DNA of 64,000 bases from Earliella scabrosa (GCA_022605405.1 JABYQQ010000003.1:186001-250000); one strand, 5' to 3'. Numbered from the stretch's first letter, positions 34,051-45,305 are shown. The notes: generated by a model not told the origin, from the sequence alone. A program made the numbers and translations.

Positions 34051-34666
34051 CTACTCCGCGTCTGCCGAAGAGGGTGATGGTCGAGGCTGCTTGAAGAATC
34101 GCTTTCTCCTCTCCTCTATCGACTCGACCTCTCCTGGGGCAAGGCTCTGCCCATTGTAGTCAAAGGTCCCGACCGCAGTGCCTAGGACAGCACATGAGGC
34201 AACCGCCATGGGCAGTGAACGTGCTGGCCCGAACAACCTCAACTGTCATGCCGTCCAAAACCCATAAGAAAACGCACCTCGGATTCCAGCCAAGAAACCC
34301 GCCGCACAACCTCCTGCAGCACCATTCAGAGGGTCGTCTACTTGCCGATGATTTGCCACGACCGATTCGGTCAACGCGAAGGTCGCGCCCATAGCAGCTG
34401 CGGACAGAAAGCCGTTCAACATCTTCTGCCTCTGTCGTGTCTTGGACGCACGTACCAAAGAACCCGATTGTGCCTCCCGTTCGTGTGAGGAAACCAGCAG
34501 CACCGCTAGAATGCGTCCCGAGGGCGTTTTGGACGGCGCTGACCAGGGCACCGATGCCAGCAGCTTGAAGACCGACGGCGGACGCGTACTGCAGGGACGG
34601 TTTAGGGTCGTAGGCCGCATTCTCCGGCGTTGTGCCAGACGTGGTGGTGTGGATGGGTTCGGCCAT
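34051..34666 (-). CDS. Complex I subunit of the NDUFA11 / 21.3 kDa type (Tim17-like fold)
   Basis: Minus-strand exons 34456..34666, 34278..34397 and 34051..34223; 167 residues. It has four short hydrophobic segments typical of the Tim17/22/23-like family: YASAVGLQAAGIGALVSAVQ, GGTIGFFAAMGATFALTESV, NGAAGGCAAGFLAGIR and LPMAVASCAVLGTAVGTFDY. It ends in a basic ERRKRFFKQPRPSP tail. This matches the fungal 21.3 kDa NADH dehydrogenase subunit in the inner mitochondrial membrane; a bona fide Tim17-type translocase is less likely given the tail. The second acceptor (34224-34225 side) was chosen because it gives GIRARSLPMA. A nearer AG at about 34241 shifts frame into an unrelated tail. Confidence 0.8.
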
Positions 34667-34879
34667 GGGGAGGGGCGGCCGGACGAAGTCGTGTATGAGA
34701 TGAGAGTTGGACGCGGTTGTCTGCCTGGGCGTCACTCGCACTCGCGGTGGCTGATCCCGGCGACTCCGACCAATCACCCGCCTACATTTCCTCATCCACG
34801 CCTCCGACGTCCTGCGTCATCCTCGTCGGCCAGCGAGTCTGTTCCACACCAGTTGTACTCGTACTACCTCATCCGCTGA

Positions 34880-37010
34880 ATGCCTATGCTTTTCTACCAT
34901 GGACCCAAACCCGAGCGAAACTCTTCCCTGGTCCAGAAGTTTGAAGAGTACCCAACCATTCAAACTCTCGAAGCTCATCACCGTTGGTTGCACACTGATG
35001 CATTCTCTCTGACTACTGACCGTCGACTGCAGTCCAACAGTAGAGCGTACCACTGCTTAGCTTGCTTTCCTTGGACTACATGGTCACTGGCTGCCCTGTG
35101 GGGTGGCCACGCACTATCATTTCCTGAGTTGAAGGCGCGTTGGGATGAAACTGCTGGACGGTGGTCGGGAGCCGTCGCAGTCGGCGGTACTGGCTGCATA
35201 CATGTCTTTGAGAAGATGGCAGCTGTACAGCCATTGGAAGTGACACTTCCCGAGGTCGGTACAACTGACCATCTCGCTAGTAACGCTCATACCAACGCTA
35301 CCTCGATGCAGAGTGATGCAGAGGTTCAGAACATTACATGGGCCATTAGCTCTGTCGAGCCGGTCAAGCCCTTGCTGGTGTTCACAATAACGAGCGTGAT
35401 ACTGATTCTCGATGTGACCAGCTGTGCTATAATTGGGAGATTACGCGGACACGGTGGCGTACGTATCACTACGTTTCAAGGTTTCCGTTCATCCGTTAAC
35501 ACTCACAGGAATATCGCAGCCAATCACCTCTTTGTCGGTGCATCCGACTCTACCCCACCTTCTTTGTACGACATCCAGGGACTTCACTGCTCGTATATAC
35601 GATCTGTCGCTAGATCCTGTGCAGAAACCTAACAATCCCCACTGGCTCCCGAATCGAGAACCCAGTCTAGCCGGACCTGCCCACGGTCTGCACATGTGCG
35701 AACACGAAGGCGAGGGAATTGGTCGTTGTGTGACAGTCATGGTTGGGGGCCGTTCCGGCGGTCATCGGGGGGCTGCATTATGCTCTGTGGGTGCCCAAGT
35801 CGTTGCCAGAGTTGGCACGTCGGTACTGACTTCTGACCACATAGGCATTCCATCCATCGCAGCCGCTTATTGCCACTGGAGGTGTGAGTCCAGTTCACTT
35901 TGGCGCCGCTTGCAAGCCATGAAATGAATGACAGATGGACCGTGCAGTCAAGATATGGCGTATACCTCCTTCGGTCTTCTCCCCACCGGATCAACCAGTT
36001 CTCGCCAGGGAAGATAAGCCCTTGTTCAGCACAGACCTGGTACACAAAGCACGCGTACTGAACGTTGAGTGGTATGTCCCAACTCAATCCCGCCTGAAGC
36101 CATAGGATAGTAAACAAACGTACTCAGGTTGGCCGACGACATACTGACATCTTGCAGTGCCCCCGCTGTGATGCGCCGTGACCACGAGGATCGAGACGAC
36201 ACGTATTATGAAGAGGGGACAGGTGAGGTGACCTTATCTTGGATCGGGTTAATGCGTCCCAACACCATAACTCGACAGTGGCCGTATGGCAATGGCTGGG
36301 ATTCAACCGTTTCTTTCCGCTAGGGAAGATACCGCAGAAAGTAATGCGAGGAACAGCCAGCGTATGTCGCGGCCTTCAATCTCTACGTGCGGTCTGAGCT
36401 CACGCTTCCCAGGATTGGCGCAACAGCGGTTAGCCGTTCATCCGCTGGTTTGTACGTCCTGAGTATTGACGAGTAGACACAAGAGTCATTCAAGATACTG
36501 TCGGCATATCACTTGCCTCTCACCACCAAGCATATCCATATCTATCGCTCCCTCGAACACGACCCGATGCTCTTGATACCCATCGGCAAGGTTATTCGCA
36601 TATTCAACATCGTCCAGTTCAAGCCTCGCACGCCGCCCAAGCTCCCATTGGACGACCTCGCATCTCTTACCGAACGGATGCGGCTCGACGACGACGGTCA
36701 CGCGCCTCGTGGCTCCAATGCTACTGCGCAGAATCAGGAAGAGGCAGCCGGAGGCGGTGCGGTCGACAACAACGCAAGCGCGGACGATGATCTGGGACGA
36801 AGCAGTAAATACCCTCCACCGGCGCCACTAGGCATGCTGTTCGAAAGTGTTGAGGGTTGGGAGGTGAGAGCGGAGCTGCAACGGCGTGACATGCCACCCG
36901 AGATCCCCGACATCACCGCGTGCGTCCTGGGTGACGAAGGCAGGAGCATAGTTGGCATTGGACAGAATGGCGTTCTGTACATCTGGCGACAGAAGGAAAC
37001 CTCCGCGTAG
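34880..37010 (+). CDS. EED/ESC-like WD40 protein (Polycomb PRC2 type)
   Basis: Exons 34880..35458, 35520..35786, 35845..35883, 35935..36071, 36128..36222, 36279..36361, 36413..36428 and 36484..37010; 580 residues. WD repeats are clear: LRGHGGPITSLSVHPTLPHL then TTSRDFTARIYDL, GHRGAALCSAFHPSQPLIAT then GGMDRAVKIWRIP, and a final GIGQNGVLYIWRQ. The order GHGG-HPxxPxLL-S-D-R-x-DL followed by GHRG-GGMDxxxKIWR is the pattern of EED/ESC, the H3K27me3-binding subunit of PRC2. Insertions, including an acidic/Ala-rich loop at about 480-530, make it longer than human EED (441). One exon is 16 nt (DWRNS). Aromatic-cage residues were not mapped. Other WD40 families remain possible. Confidence 0.7.
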
Positions 37011-37098
37011 GGTGAAGACGTGCGGCGGTGGACGTTTGATAGGAGTATGTAGCGTTAGCTCTGAGTTATGTACTTGTGACATACATATGCACGTCCAT

Positions 37099-39517
37099 CT
37101 ACGACAGCTTTCGTCGTTTACCCATCCCCGGTTGGTCCAGGACTGCACTCTTCCGTTTGACGCTCTCAACCAGACTCTGCAGGCTGGGCTGGTGTGCGTC
37201 GGCGTTGTCACGTTTTACTGTCATAGAGTCTTGACCCTTCGATGCCTTCTCTTGCTGCCTACGTGAGCGTTCATCCAAAAGAGCGGCCATGCTCTTCGTT
37301 TTCTTGAAGCTGCAGACTTGTGATCAGTGATATGGATAACACGCATGCATCGTGTAGAACATACCGAGGATTGCTCGGGTCGATGGCAAATGTATGGTCC
37401 TCGAGAACTGCCTTGAATCGGTCGTCCTTGACATCGATTGAGAAGTCCTCCTGTAGCTCGTTCTCTCCGTCGTCCGCGCCCCTCTTGCCCTTCTTTCCCT
37501 TCCTCTTCTTCCCGTTCTTCTTCTCCGCGCGTAGGACGGCTTTCATGTCGAAGTGCTTGATCTCTCCGTTCGGGTTATCGGACGTGGCCAGTAGCGCGAG
37601 CTCCTCCGCGGTAGACTCCACTCGAGTTCGGGGCTCCTCGTCTTGACCCACCACGCTCTTCTTCCCTTTCTTGTCTTTGCCCTTGCCCTTCTTCTCCTTC
37701 GGAGCCTCCTCCTCCGCGACACTCTCGTCGCTGTCCGCCCCGAAGAAGTCGTCATCGATCCCCTTCTTCGTATGCGTCCCTTCGTCCTTGCCCTCATTCG
37801 CCCGCTCGCGCAGCTCCTCCTTCCGTTTCTTCTTCTTCTCGCGCATTTTGCGCTGGTACTTCTCCAGCGTCGTCTCGTCCTTGTCGGTGTTGGCGCTGAG
37901 CCCGGGAGCGAATGTGATTTCCATGTCGACGTCTTCGTCGTCCTTGTCCTGCCCCCAGCCCTCGGGCATCGCGTCGTCCCCGCTGCCCAAAAGCAGCGCG
38001 CGAAGTCTGTCCCGCTCGGCCGCCTTCGCTTTGCCCTTGCCCTTGGACGGGCCGGCCGCGTCTTCATCCTCGGACTCGGACGAGGAGGAGGCGATGTAGG
38101 CGCGGAAGTCGTTCTCCTCGATCTCCTTGCGCGTGAGGACGCGCCGAGTGATCTGTGCGCGCTCGGGCTCGTCTTCGTCCCAGGTTAACTTGACTTTCGA
38201 GTGTCGCAGTGCCTGTATGAGACAGAAGATCAGAAGTCGTGGGCGGGCGCAAGGAAAGGGCACGCACGTCTGTTACAAATTCTAGAGGCTTGTATGGAGC
38301 ACTGAGGTCGTCCGTGGCTTCGTCTCTATAGACAATCATAAGTTCCTTGTATCATGGATAGCACCAAAATCTTACTGACCGGAAGTCGTCATCGAACGTC
38401 ATGTCATCTGGGACGAAGCTCAGGTCGAAGACATTGGCGGATCGCTCTAACTCAGTTCCGTCCAGCTCGTTGAAGATGTGTGAGGCGGCTTCGACTGTAT
38501 CACATTCGACGATGGCATAGTAGTATCTACAAAGCCCTAGATGAGGGTTGGCCCCGAGGCGGGAGATACTAACATACCGTAATCGCTCGAGCTGATACTT
38601 CCGAAGCGCTTCCTCGTCGTAGTCCTCGCCTTCTCCGACCTCGTACACCGTGCGCTCGTTAACCTCCTCCGGCTTCAGCTCGCGGTTCTTCTTGAAGATT
38701 TCAGGTGGGGGCCCTTCCTTCTCCTCCCTTGCCATACGCTCCTTCCCAAACTCGCTGGGGTAGACCCTGACGCTGAGAACCTTGCCGCGGACTACAGACA
38801 TGGAAGAGCCTTTCGAAGTGCCATTGTCCTTTGACCCGGAAGCGACGGCAGCGCCAGAGGGAGAGACGAGAGACGAGAAGATCTTGTAGAGATGTATAGC
38901 ACGAACATGATCCCAGTCTAGGTTGACAACAGCAATGCGGCGCGTGCGTTGGACCGGAGAAGAGTCCTGATCGACCGAGGGATTTGCTTGCGCATATGCT
39001 GCGGCCTGTGCATCAAGTTCGGCATATGTGTCCTCATCGAGGTCGACTTCGGCGGTGTCATCAGGCACAGGTATGGGTTGAGTGACATCGCGCCCGAGAG
39101 TGATGATGCCGCCGGTGTCGCTGTCATCGTCGCTGTGCGAATCGGTGAGACCGCCGTCCTCTTCGTCGGAGGACTCGAGAAGGACTTCTCCACGAGCATA
39201 GTCGGGACCGGGCTTGAGCTCGAGCTGCGCCTCGTCTTCATCCTCCAAGCGGTAGAACCTTCTCAGGTTTGCCTGCTCGTGATCGTCCGTGAGGGGCCGT
39301 CCATACTTGTCAACACGCGCTGATCATCTCCGGACATGAGTGAGAGACGATGAGAACTCGGCTTGGTCGGCGTACCTTTGCCCTGTGTGCGTTTCTTCTT
39401 GCCGTTCTCCTCGAAGATGCCCTTGAACCGCTCGTCTACGACGACCTTGTTCTTGTCCTTCTTAATGCGTCTGAAGCGGGGGTCGGTCTTGAGACGGGCG
39501 AAACGGGGGTCGGACAT
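37099..39517 (-). CDS. ESF1: Pre-rRNA processing protein Esf1
   Basis: Minus-strand exons 39376..39517, 38578..39319, 38380..38526, 38268..38325, 37365..38212 and 37099..37309; 715 residues. Landmarks: MSDPRFARLKTDPRFRRIKK, VDKYGRPLTDDHEQANLRRF, RIAVVNLDWDHVRAIHLYKI, YYYAIVECDTVEAASHIFNE, LDGTELERSANVFDLSFVPD, then charged Lys/Glu tracts. Near the C-terminus is the NUC153 motif DDRFKAVLEDHTFAIDPSNP. Yeast Esf1 is a nucleolar protein needed for 18S rRNA maturation in the 90S pre-ribosome. Convergent with the EED-like gene, 88 nt apart, and divergent from the repeat precursor gene. Confidence 0.93.
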
Positions 39518-39930
39518 GGGAGAGAGAAAGAGAGAATGGGGAGCCAATCAGGACGGCGGATGGGCAAATTCACGGAGCGTGACACGGTGGGAGGTCCGTG
39601 ACAGGATGGAAATAGGGAGAGAGGCGCCAAGAGTTGCCTGGCGACGAGCCGGTATCAATTGATACGCCGTGGTCGATGGACGCCGACACGCACAGCGTTC
39701 CCTCGCCCTGAGTCTTATACGCCCATCTCGCCCCCGCTCCCCATTCCCCTTTCTCCTTCCCTTCTCGTGAGTATCTCCTCGACGCTCGCATCTCGTCCGA
39801 CTGACCGACCGACATGTCTTATGCTGCAGATTCCACCCTCGCGCTAGGCCGCAGGACGACGCATTTCATCGGTTGAACCGACTATCCCCCAGTACACTTT
39901 CCCTCAGCACCCGTTCTTTTTCACGTCAGG
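39518..39930. promoter_or_regulatory. Divergent upstream region of ESF1 and the repeat precursor gene
   Basis: 413 nt between start codons. It contains CT-rich tracts (39720-39780, 39890-39925) on the precursor side. No specific operator was recognised. Confidence 0.4.
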
Positions 39931-41181
39931 ATGTTCTCCCAATTCCTTCGTGTCGCGGTCGCGGTTGCGCTCGTCGCGCAGGCACTTGCCTACCCCATGC
40001 CCATGCCCATGCGCGTGAGTGATCTCTAGATTGGTATGTGAGACGGTGAGCTGAGCTCTGTGCAGCGCGAGGTCGAGGCCCGCCAGCTCGGCACTGTAGA
40101 GACGATCGCCGCATACAAGCGCGCTCCGGAGGTGAACACTATGCCCGTCGACCAACCGACCATGTCGGTCAACGGCAAGATCGTTCCCTTCGAAAACACC
40201 GCTGCGAAGGGCAAGCGCGAACTTAACATGGGCGCTGTCGACAAGCCCCTCAAGGGCAAGCGCTCTCCCGAGGTCAACACCATGCCCGTCGACCAACCGA
40301 CCATGTCGGTCAACGGCAAGATCGTCCCCTTCGAGAACAAGGCGGCGAAGGGCAAGCGCGAGGTTAACACCATGCCCGTTGACCAGCCTACCATGTCGGT
40401 GAACGGCAAGATCGTTCCGTTCGAGAACAAGGCGGCGAAGGCCAAGCGCTCTCCCGAGGTGAACACCATGCCCGTCGACCAGCCCACCATGTCGGTGAAC
40501 GGCAAGATCGTGCCGTTCGTGAACACGGCGGCGAAGGGCAAGCGCGAGGTCAACACCATGCCCGTCGACCAGCCCACCATGTCGGTGAACGGCAAGATCG
40601 TGCCGTTCGTGAACACGGCGGCGAAGGGCAAGCGCGAGGTCAACACTATGCCCGTCGACCAGCCCACCATGTCCGTCAATGGCAAGATCGTCCCCTTCGA
40701 GAACAAGGCGGCGAAGCAGAAACGTTCCCCCGAAGTTAACACCATGCCTGTCGACCAACCGACCATGTCGGTCAACGGCAAGATCGTCCCCTTCGAGAAC
40801 AAGGCGGCGAAGGCCAAGCGCGAGGTCAACACCATGCCCGTCGACCAGCCCACCATGTCCGTCAATGGCAAGATCGTTCCGTTCGTGAACACCGCAGCGA
40901 AGGGCAAGCGCGAGGTGAACACCATGCCCGTCGACCAGCCCACCATGTCCGTCAACGGCAAGATCGTTCCGTTCGTGAACACTGCAGCGAAGGGCAAGCG
41001 CGAGGTGAACACCATGCCCGTCGACCAGCCTACTATGTCGGTGAACGGCAAGATCGTGCCGTTCGTGAACACTGCAGCAAAGGGCAAGCGCGAAGTTAAC
41101 ACCATGCCTGTTGACAAGCCCACCATGTCGGTGAACGGCAAGATCGTGCCGTTCGAGAACACCGCAGCGAAGGGCAACTGA
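39931..41181 (+). CDS. Secreted Kex2-type repeat precursor (putative peptide prohormone)
   Basis: Exons 39931..40014 and 40066..41181; 399 residues. A signal peptide (MFSQFLRVAVAVALVAQALA, cleavage likely after Ala20) is followed by a short pro-region to the first Lys-Arg at 46-47. Then come eleven copies of a 28-30 residue unit and one degenerate 15-residue unit (ELNMGAVDKPLKGKR), each ended by Lys-Arg except the last, which ends KGN. The core TMPVDQPTMSVNGKIVPF is invariant in ten copies and has one Gln-to-Lys change in the eleventh. Between core and KR are two alternating tails, ENKAAK(G/A/Q) and VNTAAKG. Units 2, 4 and 7 start Ser-Pro and unit 1 Ala-Pro before the common EVN. This is the design of fungal Kex2-processed repeat proteins (KEPs), which are cut in the Golgi and secreted. 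No UstYa-type or methyltransferase gene lies nearby, so a cyclised RiPP is not supported. The role is unknown. Confidence 0.88.
40123..41178 (+). repeat. Tandem coding repeats of 84-96 nt
   Basis: Eleven imperfect direct repeats plus one short degenerate unit, all within the precursor's second exon. Neighbouring copies near 40470-40640 and 40830-41090 are almost identical at DNA level, including silent positions, which points to recent duplication or gene conversion. Earlier copies differ more at silent sites (for example GACCAACCGACC versus GACCAGCCCACC). Confidence 0.93.
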
Positions 41182-41537
41182 GGTATGTGTGTTTTACGCC
41201 TTTGCATTGCATGCGAGTTGACAGCTGAATTGGACGCAAGCGATCTCGCTTTCCGCTTCTAATGATCGAGTACGGTCGAGCGGTGGCTAGGCACGGACAC
41301 GGACGATGTGCTACATGTGTTACTGGCTCTCTTGATTTGCGTGCTTTGTATCCTGACCATAGCCGCTTCCTTCGCTTGCGAAGGATTGTCGTTCATTTGG
41401 AATATAATGATAGGATCGAGATTGGGAAACCCATCCGCATGCGTGCCGTCTTTGAACTTGTGAAACGATGCTACATGGATCATTGATACACCAGAGAGTA
41501 AGTACAGCGAAATGGGAGTGTTGATGCCGATTGCATT
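41182..41537. other. Gap between convergent repeat precursor and NudC genes
   Basis: 3' UTR-like. An open frame of 74 codons exists on each strand but has no supporting feature. Confidence 0.5.
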
Positions 41538-42454
41538 TTATGAGATCTTTGCCTGCGAGAAATCTAGCTCTGGATGTGCCTCCTGGAACTTCTTGAGGGC
41601 CTAACGTAACATGACGTCTTCAGTAGAAACCGATGTTACGGTGCAGGGAACACTCACTTCCATTTTCTTGATTTCGTCCGAAGTTGGCTTGCCCATTTGC
41701 TATGAAGCGGTCAATAGATCGATAGACGGAACGCGATCGTGCATGTCCTACCTTCTGTTGGTTGTCGAACTAAAGTGAAGCATATCTCAGCACACAGTAC
41801 ACAGAAAGATGAAACGCGTCCATTTACCATCATCTTCTCCACCATCGCCCTGAACTGGTGGTAAGTATGCAAATCCATCATGAGTCTAGAGTGCCCCCTA
41901 CCTGGTCTCTCCGTCCAGGTCGCTGAGCTTGCTATTCTCGGGCTGGATTTTCGTGGTATCGAGCTTAGGATGGTGGGTGAGTACGTTCTCCCACCATTGT
42001 TGCTGGTTGAGCTTCTCAAGATGGATTAGGATGCTCTCCTGATCCTCTGCAACCAACGTAAGTGTCATATGACGAAGGCGAACACCGCGAAAAACGTACC
42101 CAGCGTCCAAGTACTTTCATCAAGCTTAATCTCCTTGCATAGTTCTCCAGCCATAATCGGCTCCTTCCCCTTGAACCCGACGCTCAGTTTCTTCTTCTGA
42201 ATGACCACGTTCAGATCGCGCGCACGAGTGCCCTTGGGGACGGGGACCGTGATATCAACATCGCCGAGCTGCTGTGCCCAGCGGTACGGCAAGGCTGTCG
42301 AACAAACGGACGTCTATATGAGACACGCTCGTCCGGAAGCTGTCGATCAAAGGTCCGCACCAGCCTGTTCGGCGGCCTCGCGAGCGCGGTCGGCCTTGTC
42401 GCGTGCCTCCCTTTCCTCAGGGCTGAGTTTGTCGTAGTCGTCGTTTGCGGACAT
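41538..42454 (-). CDS. nudC: Nuclear movement protein NudC (CS domain)
   Basis: Minus-strand exons 42361..42454, 42100..42294, 41902..42046, 41828..41849, 41752..41769, 41658..41699 and 41538..41600; 192 residues, the size of Aspergillus NudC. A charged N-terminus ([20 protein letters not shown]) leads into the p23-like CS domain: [54 protein letters not shown] and [20 protein letters not shown], then the conserved C-terminus [20 protein letters not shown]. NudC is a chaperone cofactor of the dynein/LIS1 pathway for nuclear migration. Two coding exons are 22 and 18 nt. It is divergent from the SUMO ligase gene. Confidence 0.93.
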
Positions 42455-42714
42455 GGCGGGGACGCAAGAGGAGTATAGATGGATTGCAGATAGCTACGGC
42501 CGCTCGAGGCAAGGAACGGAATCCAAAGTGGCAGAGAAGCTCTCGAATCAGCGCGCGACGGGCGCTTAGACGGCGCGTCATGCCACGTGATCCATGCCCT
42601 CTTACCGGAGTTTCCCACGAGCAGCTCGACTGAGCCCCGTTTCCTGTCGTCCACCACAGCGTCGTCGTCGTTTTCTTGACCATCTGCTCCTCATCCGGTA
42701 CGTCTACGTCCCCT

Positions 42715-45305
42715 ATGGCAAGCCAGGATGTTTGGGCGGACTTTGAGGTGCGTTTTTTCCGCAGTCTGAGCATCACACGGGCTGTTGTACTCAAAGCGTG
42801 CGCCGACCGGCAACAGACGCTCCGACACAACTTGAGGTACTACAAGGTCGACCATCTCAAACAGATCGTTGTCGGCTTCAACGAAGAGTGCAGCAGCAAC
42901 CTCACCAAGTCCGGCAAGAAACAGGACCTCATTGACAGAATTCACAACGAGCTACAAGACTGGAAGAAGCGGGGGTTGGTTGATAGGTGGATGAAGGGGA
43001 AAGCCATCGCGTATCGTGTTCGCCAGACTGGAACGTGAGTGGCCCTATACATACCCTCATCCCCAACCCTCCCCTTACTGTCGTGCGTATGGGCCTGCCC
43101 ACGCCCAGCGAGCGCTTCACAAGACGCCTTGGTACTGACTGAACCCTGTTCACGCAGATACTCGGCCTCCTCAAACGGAAACGTTCCCTCAACGGCCCGC
43201 AGCTATCCAAACCTGGATGAAGCTGTCCCTTACAGGCCCGGTCAAGCCTTGCCACGATACGACCCGTACGCACCTGCCCGACAAGCGTCCGCATCAACTT
43301 CTTCGTTCTCCGTTCCACCCGCACAACAGCCACCCATGCCCATCATACGATTCAAGTACTCCCCTTTCTTCAAGGTCGAGCGCCTTGCATCCTCAATCGC
43401 TGAATGCCCTGGTAAGCCATCGTTTGCGAGATCCATGATCGCAAGTTCTCAACCTCTTTAGAATCGACGACCTCGATGGATCGCCGTTCGCAGTCACTCA
43501 CGTTTGTCATGACGAATGATATGTTGGCCAAACTCAATAGTAATAGGTGCGTTATAATTGTGAGGACAACTGTGCTATGCCGCTAACCACCCTGTTGGTC
43601 AGCCCCAAATATCAGTTGCGACTGTATTGCACCTCGTCCACATACTACACCCCTCCGACTCCTACTGGTTTCCGCAGTCCGGGTTCCACGCCGTGTCCGA
43701 TTGAATTCCCTCCGACGTGCGAAGTCCGCGTCAATGGAACCCAGCTCAACGCTAACCTCAAGGGTCTGAAGAAGAAACCTGGCACAGCGCCACCGCCTGA
43801 CTTGGGAAAGGTTGTCCGAATGGCTGCGAGCTCGACGAATCGAGTGGAGATGATCTATGTCAACAGCCAGCAGCCTACTCCCCCCAAGGTGAGTACTCAC
43901 GTCTCATCCCGAGTTCCGTTTATACCCAATGGCACGAACAGAAATACTACCTTGTGGTCGCATTGGTCGAGGTTACGACAGTGGATCAGTTGATTGACCG
44001 ACTGCGTAAGGGAAAGTACAAGCAGAGGGAAGACATTCTCGCAGAGAGTGCGTCCATCTTCGTATTTGTTTTCGTTTCCTCGCTAAATACCCGAATCCAG
44101 TGAACAAGAGTGTGTCTGATGACGACGACATCATTGCTGGGCACCAGAAGATGTCATTGAAGTGTCCTGTAAGTCCTCTACGCCCTCACTATTCCCCTAA
44201 GGCTAACTCGTTCTGCAGCTGAGCTATATGCGTATCACCACTCCATGTCGATCCGCAGTGTGCGTCCATCCCCAATGTTTTGATGCCCTGTCGTGGTTCT
44301 CTGTCATGGAACAAACTACGACATGGATGTGTCCCGTCTGCGAGAAGGTTCTGAACGTGGAAGACCTGATCATTGACGGGTGCGTAGTCCCACATGGTTG
44401 CTCTCCATCATGCTGATTAGCCCTCGACCAGATATTTCGATGACATCTTGAAGCATACACCAGAAGATGTCGAAGACGTTATCGTGGAAGCGGATGGACA
44501 ATGGCACACGGAGGATAACAAATATGGATCGCCAGAGTGGAAAGCGGCCCATCCACTTCCCCCTCCGCCCAAGCCAGTGGTTCCTGTCAGACGTGCACCA
44601 TCTCCTGCGAAACCTGCCACGAACGGCGTCAATGGCGCAGCGAGAGGTAGCACGCCGATTGAGATATCTGATTCTGAAGACGAAGACGAAGGTCGGGTGA
44701 AGCGGGAGCTTTCTCCATCTACCGACGGACTACTCCCACGTCCAGCTCGCTCAACAAACAGCTCGCAAGCAGTGCGCTCTCAAGTTCCAGACGTCATAGA
44801 CCTCACCCTTTCCGATGATGAAGAACCTCCCCCAGCCCCACCCCCACCTCCGCATCGACCTCCTGCTCTCCCGGTACCTGCCTCTCCTGCAGTTCCACCG
44901 AAGAAGCGCAAAGAAACCGACGACCCCCCTTCTCCGACGGAGCAAATTTGGAAGAAATCACGGACAGACAGTAGTGCGTCGCCCTCGTCCGCGTTCAACG
45001 ACCTCGTCAACAACAGTACGCTGCGCATGCCCGATGAAGCCGCTAACCGCAGGCTTGCGCCTATCCCTTCCGCATCATCATCACGATTCTCATCTTCGTC
45101 GCAACCGTATCGCGCTCCTTCCAGTGGGTCACAGCACTTTGGCCCTTCGGGTTCATTTCCGCCGCTGCCGCCTCCCGCATCACTACCCCGGCGTCCATCC
45201 ACGTCCTCGCAGGATTTCCGTAACAACACGCTGCCGCCTCTACCTCCGTATGTCACACAGCGTGGAAGCGGCGCGGGCAGCTCTTCACCTCACCATTGGC
45301 GGTGA
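42715..45305 (+). CDS. PIAS/Siz-type SUMO E3 ligase
   Basis: Exons 42715..42747, 42817..43034, 43158..43411, 43462..43546, 43603..43888, 43942..44047, 44101..44168, 44219..44379 and 44432..45305; 694 residues. It transfers SUMO from Ubc9 to nuclear targets. Domains: SAP-like helices (TLRHNLRYYKVDHLKQIVVG and LTKSGKKQDLIDRI), a PINIT region (FKYSPFFKVERL ... CEVRVNGTQLNANLKG), and the SP-RING SLKCPLSYMRITTPCRSAVC, HPQCFDALSW, TWMCPVCEK. Two SUMO-interacting motifs follow (IEISDSEDEDE, VIDLTLSDDEE), then a Pro/Ser-rich tail. The first intron (42748-42816, 69 nt) is in frame and stop-free, so a retained form would have 23 extra residues inside SAP; splicing gives WADFE-TLRHNL, which fits the family. 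Confidence 0.92.

Noticed and set aside
34160..34260. Alternative last exon of the NDUFA11-type gene ending RHCGRDL
   Set aside because: It arises from a nearer acceptor and destroys the fourth hydrophobic segment and basic tail expected in the family.
40123..41178. CRISPR-like tandem repeats
   Set aside because: Units are 84-96 nt, contiguous without unique spacers, in a eukaryotic coding frame.
39931..41181. Dikaritin/ustiloxin-type RiPP cluster
   Set aside because: Precursor repeats fit, but no UstYa (DUF3328), tyrosinase-like or methyltransferase gene is in the window, and the core lacks tyrosine.
40026..41207. 393-codon open frame on the minus strand across the repeat region (and a second, 39904-40758)
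   Set aside because: They are antisense shadows: the plus-strand repeat codons avoid stops in these frames. They have no signal peptide or family match, and the plus frame has a clear secreted-precursor design.
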